Below, piece by piece: positions 1-9,139 of a DNA stretch of 36,883 bases (positions within the stretch are counted from its first letter, which is position 1; each line of letters starts with the position of its first letter). The translations under genes were made by a program, and so were the position numbers. The notes under the pieces are model-generated. The model had not been told where the DNA came from, ran no database searches, and was given only the letters and a program-made list of their open reading frames with translations. Source of the DNA: Lobulomyces angularis (taxonomy: Eukaryota; Chytridiomycota; Chytridiomycetes; Lobulomycetales; Lobulomycetaceae); NCBI GenBank assembly GCA_027604685.1, contig JADHYX010000215.1, forward strand, positions 1 through 36,883, written 5' to 3'.

Positions 1-743
1 ACCTGCTACTATAAAGCTTTCTTTTTGGCTTGTTTTGTATTAGATAAGCAGTAACCGGCGTTCTACTTAAATAATATAACAATAAGAAGAGTATAAAATA
101 GATCAAGTTATAAGTCTTTTACTAATTGAGCGAACAAACAAGGGTTTCTTTGTTACACAAACCCTTGTAAAATTCATAACTACATTATAACTATCTATAC
201 CATTTTCAGTACAATATTGAATATTAATACTTTTTAAAAAAGATCTAAGAATAACTATCGGTCAAGCTGTATGGTATATCATTTAATATAAAAGTTTCAA
301 CAAGTTTCAAATGACACACTAATACCCTTTTTTCATTCAGTTATTTGAAAATTTCATTGTATTTCCGTGATAAAAGTTTATTGACTCAATTTTGTGAAAA
401 GTTAAACTAGGGGTGTCGACTGAATTGCCAGATTTTCTTTTTCGGTTCCTAGAATCAAGAAGTATTGGGATGAAATTGCTAGATTCTTTTATTAAACTTG
501 GAACTTCTATACTTCCCATGTAACTATTTTACACTGTTTTAAATGCGTAGCAACGGAATTATTTCTATAATAAAACTCATAATCGCAATAATTGCATTTG
601 AAAGTTTTCCTGTAGCCGCTATCTCTTTTTCCTGTTGGAGTAAAACAATTCAACGTTAAGTTAGTATCAAGTTTCATGTTCAAGTCTACTGGAATTTCAC
701 TAACGCTCAAACAAAATAATCTATTTTGCTGCAAATTGAACAA
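1..743 (-). mobile_element. hAT-like transposase relic with BED-type zinc finger, running off the left edge
   Basis: Read on the minus strand, 743-507 encodes a short ORF with a BED-like zinc finger: FKCNYCDYEFYYR, then HLKQC, giving CxxC...HxxxxC. A frame change follows into 519-337, which has a basic RNRKRK patch and HKIESINF. A further frame change at about 337-245 reads VETFILNDIPYSLTDSYS. This resembles the stretch of hAT transposases just after the BED finger (known pattern: an 'ipysl.D..f' segment). Below about 240 the frame reads CTENGIDSYN and continues towards position 1. Several frame changes and stops mean no intact gene. Short introns could explain some breaks, but a decayed element is simpler. 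A related fragment lies at about 23270-24080, also on the minus strand. The family assignment is an inference from motif shape. Confidence 0.45.
138..168. repeat. perfect 10-bp stem hairpin
   Basis: ACAAGGGTTT at 138-147 is exactly complementary to AAACCCTTGT at 159-168, with an 11-nt loop between them. It lies inside the hAT-like relic and may be a fold within that element. No terminator or RNA gene is implied. Confidence 0.4.
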
Positions 744-1442
744 CGCTCGTGAATGGAACAGTATTTCTAAAAATAAACATAATTTAAGTTAAGTTTTCAA
801 GAAAACCTTGCTACAGTGGTCACATCTGTCAGATATCCTTTCATTGCAGCCTTCAAGTTTATTACTAGAGCTATCAGTTTTTATTTCTGCATATCATTTT
901 TATTTTTAAATTATATCTTAAATTTCACACTGAAAAAAATTTTATTCAATAATTCTAAAATTAATACATACCCCAAAACCTAAGTAAGCCAAAATTGCTA
1001 CTACTTGTTTTTTAAAGGAGTAACAAAGAATAATTTAGGGAAGGTTTTCATTCCCAATTGGTAGTATGGTTAATTTAAAATTTATTTAACTATTAAGTGA
1101 ATAAAGTAGTTTAACCTTTGCACACACATCTGATTTTGCATAGATTTAATTTTGTTTAAACAAATCTATTCCACATCTTCATAAAGCAATGTAGATGGTT
1201 GATCCTACATAGTGAAACTGTGATAAAAGATTAATTTTTTACAACAATGCAGGATTGTAGATACTCAATGTCAATAAATGTAGTATAAATGTATTGTAAA
1301 AATTTGTAAAATAACTACATGTTTTGAATTGCTTGTGTTGCACAGATAATTCCCCCTTTTTCAACTTAACTTTAATTTTCTCAATAAAAAGAAAGTCTCT
1401 ATATTGTCATAAAATTGTCAACAACAGCATTGTAGAGTACTA
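744..1442. other. intergenic, no gene recognised
   Basis: AT-rich DNA without a convincing ORF on either strand. A patch near 1275-1315 carries TGTAAAA/TGTAAAT-like words similar to the GTAAATA-rich repeat at 30690-30905. The stretch should contain the promoter and 5' leader of the gene starting at 1443. It may also contain a missed upstream exon of that gene, because the encoded protein lacks an obvious signal peptide. Confidence 0.5.
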
Positions 1443-3294
1443 ATGGATCATTGTTTTGTTTTGGATAAAGCAAATTATTGTGGTCCAGCATTCGAAAATG
1501 TTTTGATTTCAAAAAATGATGCTTTTTTTGATCAAGCATCATTTGAACATGTAAGAATATTTAATCGATATTTTTTTCTTTTATCCAACCATTTTAGTAC
1601 CTCACTTTAGAAATTAACAATTATGGTTCTTCAATAATTCAATTTAACTGCTCTGATTCTCAAAAAACACTCGAGTTATGGGAAAAAAGAGCCTTTCAAG
1701 CTTCCTTTGAGTGTTCAAAATATGCTTATCAAAGTTTTTACACATGCAGTACCCAGGCTTTCTCAAACACCACTATACCAAGTTCATTTGAAACCGTTGT
1801 ACCTGAAAGTTTGAAACTATGTAATTCACAATGCCAATTGTCCAAATATAGCTTTATTGATAACTTTTTAAGTAACGATGAAGTTTGTCCAGTATTATCT
1901 GAGATCAATTCAGATAGAAACTCTTTAATTATGCAATTCGAAGAATGTAAAATTTTTTTTTGGTTTTAACTAATTTACTTATTCATGGTAGTTTGTAATA
2001 TATTTACTGGTGTAAATAATGGATGCTACCCTGGTAGCCCTAGCGAAAGCTCTAATTGTGGATTTATATCACCTTCTGCGGCGTTGATTGGTTGCAGGTC
2101 CCATATTAATAGTCAGGATCCATGCTGTATTTCCCTTGTATCAAAATTTCCTGTCACCTCAGCCGAAAATTCAAAGTTCAAACCATCTACAACGTCTTTT
2201 ATATCCAAAACAAAAATGTTCAATCCGCCTATTACAGAAACGTTGGAGGTTTCTATAAATAGTATTGAAAATACCTTGGTTGAAACTTTAATAGAGGCAG
2301 ATCAGGAAGGAGGAACGCTTGAAAAGGTTAATAGAGCTTCAGCAAAGGAAGAGTTACCCCATAATAACATGTTGCCAGGGGTTATTGCAACTTTTGTAAT
2401 TTTGGCAATGACTATCGTAGTAACCTGCTTTATCTTTAGAAAGAAAAACCTAAAAAAGAAAAAAACCTTGTCATTAAATATGGATCGCCTAAAAAGTGAA
2501 TTAACTGGTTTGTTATTTACAATAATAAATGAGATACTTAAAAATAAACAGAAAAACGCTTGAATTACAGGGAAAACTTTCCATCTCCCTCGTTGAAGGT
2601 TGAGTACATCAAAGCAATCAAGAATGTTTCCAAAATTCCATTAAAGACCTACAGTATGAATGGCGACATAGATTTAACAGAAAAGATTAACTTTAAAAAA
2701 ATCAAGTCTGATGAGGATAGTTTTTTTAAAAATACTGAGGATCACTGTATTTTAAATTCAAAAAATACCCGAATTCAAATTCTTAAGCATAATGTAAGCA
2801 AAAATAACACCTCTGAGCAAAAAGCCCTTTTTTCGGAAACACAAACTCCAAATAAATATGAGCGCATCAATGTTTCAATGAGGACTAGTTCCAGCTCAAT
2901 TGGTAATCTTCTGCTTTCACCCAAAACGAAAAATTTTATTCTGGATAGTAAGGCCAAAAAAATGATTGTTTTAGTAGAGTATAAGAGTTCTCAAAGTGAT
3001 GAAGTTGATTTAAGATTTGGGGAAGAAATATATGTAGTTGAAAAGTTCGAAGATGGCTGGGGTTTGGGTATTAAAGTTACAGATGGTTTGAGTGGAGCAT
3101 TTCCATTGTGTTGTGTTTGTGATAGTTATAAATTTAAGAAAGAACAAGAACTATTGATCCACGAAACATTAAGGCAAAATAGTTCAAGCAATATATCTGG
3201 AAGGACTGAAATAGAGTGTGTGGAAAATATTCCAATAAAAAAAGGTTTAAAGCGAGTAACCGAAAGTCAGCTTTATGATGAATATTTTTTATAA
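1443..3294 (+). CDS. Single-pass membrane protein: Cys-rich ectodomain, TM helix, cytosolic SH3 domain
   Basis: Four exons (1443-1550, 1598-1946, 1992-2511, 2571-3294) give 566 aa. The first about 240 residues are rich in Cys (CGPAF, LCNSQC, NNGCYPG, CCISL), as expected of a disulfide-bonded extracellular region. A hydrophobic helix, LPGVIATFVILAMTIVVTC, at about 281-303 is followed by the basic stop-transfer run RKKNLKKKKT. The cytosolic part ends in an SH3 domain at about 455-515: ALYDY-like VEYKSSQSDEVDLRFGE, then EDGWG, then GAFPLCCV. The layout (ectodomain, TM, SH3) is common in fungal membrane proteins of unknown ligand; a sensor or adaptor role is inference. Oddly, the protein starts MDHCFVLDKANYCG without a signal peptide, and an in-frame TAA lies upstream at 1410. 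Either a signal-peptide exon lies further upstream or the TM acts as signal anchor. The last intron uses a weak GTTATT donor. A second protein of the same layout is at 7785-9023. Confidence 0.75.
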
Positions 3295-3832
3295 GTGTAA
3301 TTTATTCCATACTTCCACAATAACTTTCTTTTTTTAAAACTTTTAAAAAAATTTCATATTTTAAAAGTAAAAATATTATAATACCGCTCAATAAATTCTT
3401 ACTTATTTAAAATTATTAGTAAATTTATTTTACTTTAAAAAAAAAAATTGTTTGATGATGTTAATTCTCCTCTTTACCAAATTCGCAATCATGAGAGTCC
3501 CCAGGTTGTATGGATTTTACCCAATACTCCAAATTATACTTTATTTTTTATTATTTTTGAGCCTATCTTTAAAAATACCTTCCTTCTTTTACACTTACAG
3601 GTTCGGTCATAAGACAGCTGTTACTACTTCTTGTCGCAAGGATCTTAGTTGAACCTGTGGTTCTCGTTTCTTAATCACAGATTTTTAGTAATCGCTAACA
3701 ATAAGAAAATTGAAACAAGTTGGTAATTCGCCTTAGATTGAGTTAAGTCCCATAGTTAAATTTTTTTTTTTTTTTTTTTTTTTTGATTGTTTTTCTTTTT
3801 TGATCAAATTTGAAATATTCCATTTGTTGCCA
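3295..3832. other. intergenic, homopolymer-rich, no gene recognised
   Basis: This stretch is rich in poly-A and poly-T, including a T tract of more than 20 bases around 3762-3784 just before the SR gene. A short ORF at 3452-3652 has a hydrophobic middle and no family resemblance. A slightly less AT-rich patch at 3480-3680 could hold a small spliced or noncoding RNA, but no tRNA or snRNA structure was recognised. Confidence 0.4.
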
Positions 3833-5387
3833 ATGTCAAGAATTTACATTGGTCGTTTAAGCAGAGATGCACAAGTAGAAGATGTAGAAAAGTTATGTGC
3901 GAAATTTGGGGAAATTAAAGGTAATAACACTACATTTATTTTAAGCAAAAAAAAACCATTTTAGGTTTAATCAAAAAAAAAAAAAATTAAATTTTTTTGA
4001 TAATAAATTTCCAAAAGTACAATTTTTTTTTTTAATTTTTATTTAATATTTTTGTAGAGGTGAATTTAAAGAATGGCTTTGGTTTTGTCGTAATATATAT
4101 ATATATATTTTTTTTTTCATCAAAATTGATTAATCTTACAATTTTCCCTTGTGTACAGGAGTATTATAGCAACAGAAATGCAGAGGATGCAACTGATGAA
4201 TTAAATTCAACTGAATTTTTCGGGTTAATATATTATTAATTTTATTTTATTATAATATTTGTGTATATGACATGATAGAGTAACTAAATATTTTCATCAA
4301 TAGCGAAAAAATTATTGTGGAACTTGCAAAAGGACTAGCTAGGAGAAGGGACGATAGAAGAAGCGATAGAAGAGATGACTATAGAAGAAGTGAACGCGAA
4401 TCTAGGTTAATTATGTTATAATATTCTGTTTAAGATGTTTTTTATTTTGCAGAAGCTCTCGTCGTGCTTATCAACACGGTGGATATAGACTCATCGTCGA
4501 TAATTTACACTCTTCAATTTCGTGGCAAGTAAGTAGAAAAGAATCAGCCAAAAAAATAAATAGTTCTTTATTATTTTTAAGAATCATATTAAAATCCAAT
4601 TTTTATACATTTTATTCCAGAGTACTTTTTCTTCCGCTAGAGACAGTCTTCTCTTTCATTTCAAAGTTATTTGTGCGGAAAATAAAAAAAATTTTTAAAA
4701 ATAATAATCCTATACATTTAAAAAAAAATAAATTTACTCAAAAATAATTTTTATAATAATATTTGAATGCATAGGACTTGAAAGATTACATGAGAAAAGC
4801 TGGACACGTTACCTTTGCTGACGCACACAAAACTCGGGTTGGAGAAGGGTAAAAATCTTATATTTTCCAAAAACAAAACATTTTAATTTTATTATTTCAC
4901 TTAGGGTAGTTGAATTTAGTAATAAAGATGATATGCGATATGCACTAGAAACCCTGGGTAAATTTAATTAAATAATTATTTTTATCTCACTTTTAAACAT
5001 ATCGCTAGATGGAACTGAGTTAAAAGGACATAAAATATATTTAACGGAGGTAAAGTACCTGTGGTTAATGAGAAAGTAACAGAAAATATTTTTTTTTTTT
5101 AGAAATCCCCTAGACATCATAGTAGAAGTCCTAGAAGCAGAAGTAGAAGTCCAAGACGAAAAAGTAGAAGTTGGAGTCGAAGCAAAAGTAGATCACCCAG
5201 AAGGCGAAGATATTCCAGGTCACGTAGCAGATCGCCTCGTCGTAGAAGCTATTCACCGCATCGCAGGAGTCTTTCTCCTCATCAATTACCTCGTCGTTCA
5301 GCAGAGGGAAGAAGCTATAGTAAATCGCCAGTGAAAGATAATGTTGGAGATAATGAGAAAAAATTTGAAAGTGATAAAAATATATAG
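3833..5387 (+). CDS. SR-family splicing factor with two RRMs and an RS tail (SRSF1/4/5/6 type)
   Basis: Nine exons (3833-3920, 4058-4089, 4159-4223, 4304-4405, 4453-4528, 4775-4848, 4905-4957, 5009-5049, 5103-5387) give 271 aa. RRM1 begins at residue 3 with RNP2 IYIGRL and has RNP1 NGFGFVEYY. An RD/RS linker (RRRDDRRSDRRDDYRR) follows. RRM2 starts YRLIVDNL and carries SWQDLKD, the heptapeptide that marks the pseudo-RRM of dual-RRM SR proteins. The last exon encodes an RS domain (SPRSRSRSPRRKSRS and similar). Such proteins bind exonic enhancers, recruit U1 and U2AF, and shuttle under SRPK/CLK phosphorylation. Eight introns in 816 coding bases is dense. The 246-nt intron at 4529-4774 is the longest and may hide a 45-nt cassette exon that would split SWQ from DLKD. 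Confidence 0.9.
4621..4665 (+). other. possible cassette exon inside SR-protein intron 5
   Basis: A good acceptor (TTTATTCCAG) ends at 4620. It is followed by 45 nt that are clearly less AT-rich than the surrounding intron, free of stops in the gene's frame, and then a GTTATT donor. Inclusion would add 15 residues between SWQ and DLKD, breaking the RRM2 signature. No transcript evidence is available. Confidence 0.3.
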
Positions 5388-5940
5388 ATTATATTTTAAT
5401 TTTTTTTCTAATACTTCTTGAATATTTTTATAAATAATTTCTATTAAAAAATAAAAAAGAATTAAAAGTTAATGTGATTTAATTAAAAAACGAACTATTT
5501 TAATAAAAAAAAAATTTATCATTTAATGTAAAAATATGAAATCGGTGACTTGTGAAGTATTTAACACGATGTTCACATTTCAGCAAATTGAGGACAGCTT
5601 CTAAATATTGCCAAATTGATTTTATTAATACAGTTTTTAAAATTGTAATTTAATACCATACCAAAAAGAAAAATTTAACAAACAGAAGCTACATAAAAAA
5701 TCTCCCAGTAATTATGAAAGGATTATGTAAATAAAATAAATAAAAAAAAAAAATTAAATGTTTAGCGACTCATCAATTGATTTTTAGAAAATATTAATAA
5801 ATGAAGGCTGTTTTTTTTTTTTTTTATCTGTTTTAATCTTAAAGGAAATTGATTTCTGAAAAAAAAAAGTTTTTGTAAAATGCAATTCTTTAATATTTAG
5901 TTTAAACTTTAACTTTTTTACAAAACAAAAATGAAAATAC
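5388..5940. other. intergenic between convergent genes, nothing recognised
   Basis: The 3' flanks of the SR gene (+) and the HNH gene (-) meet here. The DNA is A- and T-rich with long homopolymers and no coding-like stretch. Confidence 0.5.
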
Positions 5941-6993
5941 TTATTTTAATTGAAGAAATGTTTCAGTAAATTTCACTTCTTCCCAACGCTTAATTGCCTC
6001 TTCTGAAGACTTTTCATCATAAAATGAGACATTTTCCATATCATCACAAAAATCCTCTTTATCTGAGTACAGCTTAAGCGTTTTCTCCGAATCATTTCTT
6101 TTAAATTCCGTGGGATCTGCATTACCTTTTAATCCTGATGCCTTATTTATGAATTGCAAATTGTGGAATTTTAAAAAGTTCTTATATGGTTTTTTAGTGT
6201 CATCGTCGCCAAAATTCACTTCTTTTCCGTTTTTCTCTGTAAGTAGTTTGACACCAGGATTCTCTTTCATCACCTTATCCAATAGATCTTGGTTTTGACA
6301 CCAAAACTCATATTTTTCATCTGAATAGAGAATAGTGAAATAGTGACTATCATACAATCTATGCATAGAGGGTGAAAATAAAATACCGTTGCAGACACTG
6401 TTTAAACGTTTTGTAGAGTCACTATCTATAAAAGGATGAAATGAAATTTCAAATAATTTACAATAATCATCAAAATGCTCTTTGTCTTTCAGTGCCACAA
6501 TATGGCAGGCTTCACAGTTTGCTGCTTCAACACTTTCACTTATGATGCACACTTTATCACGAGCTAAAACACTTTTCCTAAATTCTTCTTGCGTTTTTGA
6601 GCTACGGGAGGAATGTGAGCTCTGGGAAGATTGTTTACTTGGGTAAATGCAACCAGTTTTGCCTACACTTTCAAATGACCGCTTGGAGATACTACTACCA
6701 GATTCAAATGATAGTGCTTTTATTTCCTCTATCCTTTTATACTCAACAGGTTCCTTTAGAAGTAAATTTCTGCGATCATAAAATAAATTTCTACAATAAT
6801 AAAGTAAATTTATGCTATCATAAAGTTTCCCACGCTGTTTATCAAGTTTGCTAAGCCATTCAGCAAGTTCCCTACGTTCTTTATCAAGGTACAGGAAAGT
6901 TTCGTCCTTTTCGACTAACAATTCAAGTTTAGTTTTATTTAACTTTGTTGCAACTATCAAATTCCATATCATAAAGGGTAAGATGTACATCAC
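5941..6993 (-). CDS. HNH nuclease domain protein with N-terminal coiled region (HNH_2-like)
   Basis: A single open frame of up to 350 aa. Residues about 20-105 are charged and helical, with a 7-residue repeat (YDSINLL, YYCRNLF, YDRRNLL) encoded by three 21-bp units at 6760-6822. A Ser-rich linker follows, then an HNH core at about 140-235: FRKSVLARDKVC, CEACHIVAL, FHPF, NGILFSPSMHRLYD. This is the fungal HNH_2 layout, in which the AxHI segment and the N...H..D segment bind the catalytic metal. The C-terminal third is unassigned. Cellular role is unknown; these genes are often expanded near transposons. The start is uncertain: the first Met codons (MMYILPFMIWN) overlap, in another frame, the C-terminus of a Tc1/mariner transposase relic, and no later Met precedes the nuclease core. 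The true 5' end may be spliced from upstream or may have been rebuilt by the transposon insertion. Confidence 0.65.
   Translation of the reverse strand: MMYILPFMIWNLIVATKLNKTKLELLVEKDETFLYLDKERRELAEWLSKLDKQRGKLYDSINLLYYCRNLFYDRRNLLLKEPVEYKRIEEIKALSFESGSSISKRSFESVGKTGCIYPSKQSSQSSHSSRSSKTQEEFRKSVLARDKVCIISESVEAANCEACHIVALKDKEHFDDYCKLFEISFHPFIDSDSTKRLNSVCNGILFSPSMHRLYDSHYFTILYSDEKYEFWCQNQDLLDKVMKENPGVKLLTEKNGKEVNFGDDDTKKPYKNFLKFHNLQFINKASGLKGNADPTEFKRNDSEKTLKLYSDKEDFCDDMENVSFYDEKSSEEAIKRWEEVKFTETFLQLK
6760..6822 (-). repeat. 3 x 21-bp tandem repeat inside the HNH coding region
   Basis: Three consecutive 21-bp units (6760-6780, 6781-6801, 6802-6822) share the core AAATTTCTNC...ATCATAA on the plus strand. 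Being a multiple of three, they encode a heptad Y(D/Y)xxNL(L/F) on the minus strand. The units differ at several bases, so the duplication is not brand new. Confidence 0.65.
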
Positions 6994-7480
6994 TTACATG
7001 CAAGTATCGATATATTTCATTTTTGGTCATAGGAATATTCCCAAATTTTTTTGTTGTCTTCTTCAAAATAGCCCATAGGTTGTCTATAGGATTCATATCT
7101 GGACTTAGATTTGGTATCCTGTTTTTTTGAGAAAATCGCATATTAATTTTGTTTTATGACAGAGAGCAGTAACTTGGTAAACTCCTTAACTACACCAAAG
7201 TCCTTTGTGACAGCGTTAATTTCAGGTAATAGGTACACCTGAAGAGTTTCGCTATAAAGTATATTGATTTTGGTTGCTTCCTAAGGCTACAATTGGTCCT
7301 AAGCTTAAAGCTGAAAGGCACATAAAAACTTCAGTCTCTTTCTTCCCCATCATTTCCTCAATATGACTGGACTTGTACCAAGGATTGATCCAATGAGAAT
7401 CCAATTACATCCTTCTTTTGAACTTTAATTTGAAGAAGTTCCATATCGTTGCAGGCCATTTTTATAATTTTTTGGGAAAA
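6935..7480 (-). pseudogene. Tc1/mariner-type transposase relic (DDE_3 C-terminus)
   Basis: The minus-strand ORF at 7141-6935 contains NLSPDMNPIDNLWAILKK, the near-invariant segment around the last catalytic acidic residue of Tc1/mariner transposases ('SPDLNPIENLW'). It is followed by a charged C-terminal helix. Upstream on the same strand (about 7141-7480) fragments in shifted frames, such as SALSLGPIVALGSNQ, resemble the beta-strand region after the first Asp of the same family. They are interrupted by stops. No intact terminal inverted repeats were found. The relic abuts and overlaps the start of the HNH gene. Confidence 0.7.
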
Positions 7481-7784
7481 GGGCTGATGTACATTGATGG
7501 CGTAACATTGCAAGGAACGATAAAAAGTTGCAAAATAAATATTTATAAAATAACACTAAGGCTAATAATGCTATGTGCTATTGATGCAAGCACCTTTATC
7601 TTAGTATATGCTTAAGAATTAAAAGAAAATGAACTTTGAAGGACATTTTGTGGGACAGAATCTGGCATCTTTTGCTTTTATCCACAAGCTTAACCAAAAA
7701 AAAAAAAAGAAAAAAAAAAAATTCAATAATCAATTTTGTTGAACTTTAATAATTTTATTTTTTTAATAACATATTCTTCAAAAA
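7481..7784. other. intergenic, probably older transposon debris and promoter of the next gene
   Basis: No gene is recognised. The stretch includes A-rich runs at about 7696-7721 and precedes the start codon at 7785. Confidence 0.4.
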
Positions 7785-9023
7785 ATGTCAACAAGTACTA
7801 AAACAAAGAGTTCTTCTTCAAAGCAAACTCCTTCCTTTAATACTACTAATACAAATGCAACAAATACCACTCCTACTGTAAGTCAAAACAACATTTTCTC
7901 TAATTTTTTCATATCAGAAATAAGTAAAAATTTATTTAGCAATCAATGAATTTATTATTTTACATATTGTTTGTTTAATTTTTAACTAAATTTTAGCCAA
8001 AAGTAACGCAAACCTTACCTCCAACTGAATTGCAACAGGTGTTTATATATAATAAATGTTCTATTTCAAGTTTTGAATCTTACATTAATTTTATATTTTC
8101 TTTTTTGTAGGTTTTTAGTTGGATTCATTCTCACCTTGCCTTAGTTATCGCTATAGTAGTAATTATATTCTGTACTTGGTTGTCACTTAGAATATATTTT
8201 TGGAAAAAACGTCAAGCTGCGATAGCCGCAGCTGTTGCAAAAGTAAACTCACCTGGGGTGGCTGGAGCACAAGCATCTGCTAATCCTGTAGTACTACCTG
8301 TTGCAACAACTACTGACATTTTATTAGCAGAAAAAGCTGCTGCCCTGGAGATTTCTGCTTTTGCAGGTTTTAAAAAGAGAGACCCTAGGGAACGCACAGT
8401 AATCAACGTACATGTACCAGCCTCTAATGCTGAAGACGAACTCCTAGTAACGAAAGGAGAAGTGGTCGTTGTATTAGAATCATTTCCAAGTAAAAATTTC
8501 TTTTTGGAATGCTTTTAAACTGTTTTTATTATATTTTAGATGGTTATTGCAGAGTTTATAATACTGCCACTGCACAAACAGGTCTAGTACCAGGATTTTG
8601 TTTAGAAGGAGTCCAAGTATAGCTTTTAAAAAAAAAGATAAAGTTGATTTTTTTTATTAGGAATTGCATTTATTGGCAATATCTGCTACAGCCGCATATA
8701 ATAACCCAAATTTATCATCACCTTCAGTTGTTGTTAAAGCCGAATCTCCTTCTTTGATTACCCCTGAAGAAATGGGTACCCCTACACAGCTTACTGGAAA
8801 GGAAGCACAATCTCATGTTGTCAAAGAAGATAATGCCTTCTATAGCGCCCCACCTGCATATGCTGAAAAGGATGACACAGAAGATAAGAGCAATACAATG
8901 GTAGTTGAGACATCACCCGCTGAAGTTAACAGCCCAATACAAGGTGAACCTCAAATTGAATCCATCAGTGGCAGTAATGAAACAAATACAGTAGATACAA
9001 CTTTGACGCCAATTGTAAAATGA
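7785..9023 (+). CDS. Single-pass membrane protein with cytosolic SH3 domain and PPxY motif
   Basis: Five exons (7785-7877, 7997-8038, 8111-8489, 8540-8616, 8661-9023) give 317 aa. A short Ser/Thr/Asn-rich N-terminus (about 50 aa) precedes one TM helix, LALVIAIVVIIFCTW (about 53-72), then the basic WKKR. An Ala-rich linker leads to an SH3 domain at about 141-198: the RT-loop EDELLVTKGE, then NGYCRVYN, then TGLVPGFCLE with the usual LVPxxF-like end. The tail is Pro/Glu/Ser-rich and carries APPAYAE, a PPxY motif that could bind WW domains. The short Thr/Ser-rich outside segment would be O-glycosylated if exported. There is no cleavable signal peptide, so the TM would be a signal anchor. The function is not known; the layout resembles fungal sensors of the Sho1/Fus1 kind only in general terms. 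It shares the TM-SH3 plan with the gene at 1443-3294 but not its ectodomain. Confidence 0.75.
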
Positions 9024-9139
9024 ATTTTTGAAGTTGTTTTTACTGCATCATTTTTTATACATAGAGAAACTTTTTTTTTTTTTTTTTTTTTTTAGAAAAA
9101 ACAGTAAAAAATAAAATTTTCTTTAAATAAAATAAGACA

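Noticed and set aside
3452..3652. 66-aa plus-strand ORF with a hydrophobic core
   Set aside because: It has no homologue-like motif, no good flanking splice pattern and an AT-driven Leu/Phe/Ile composition. It is more likely chance.
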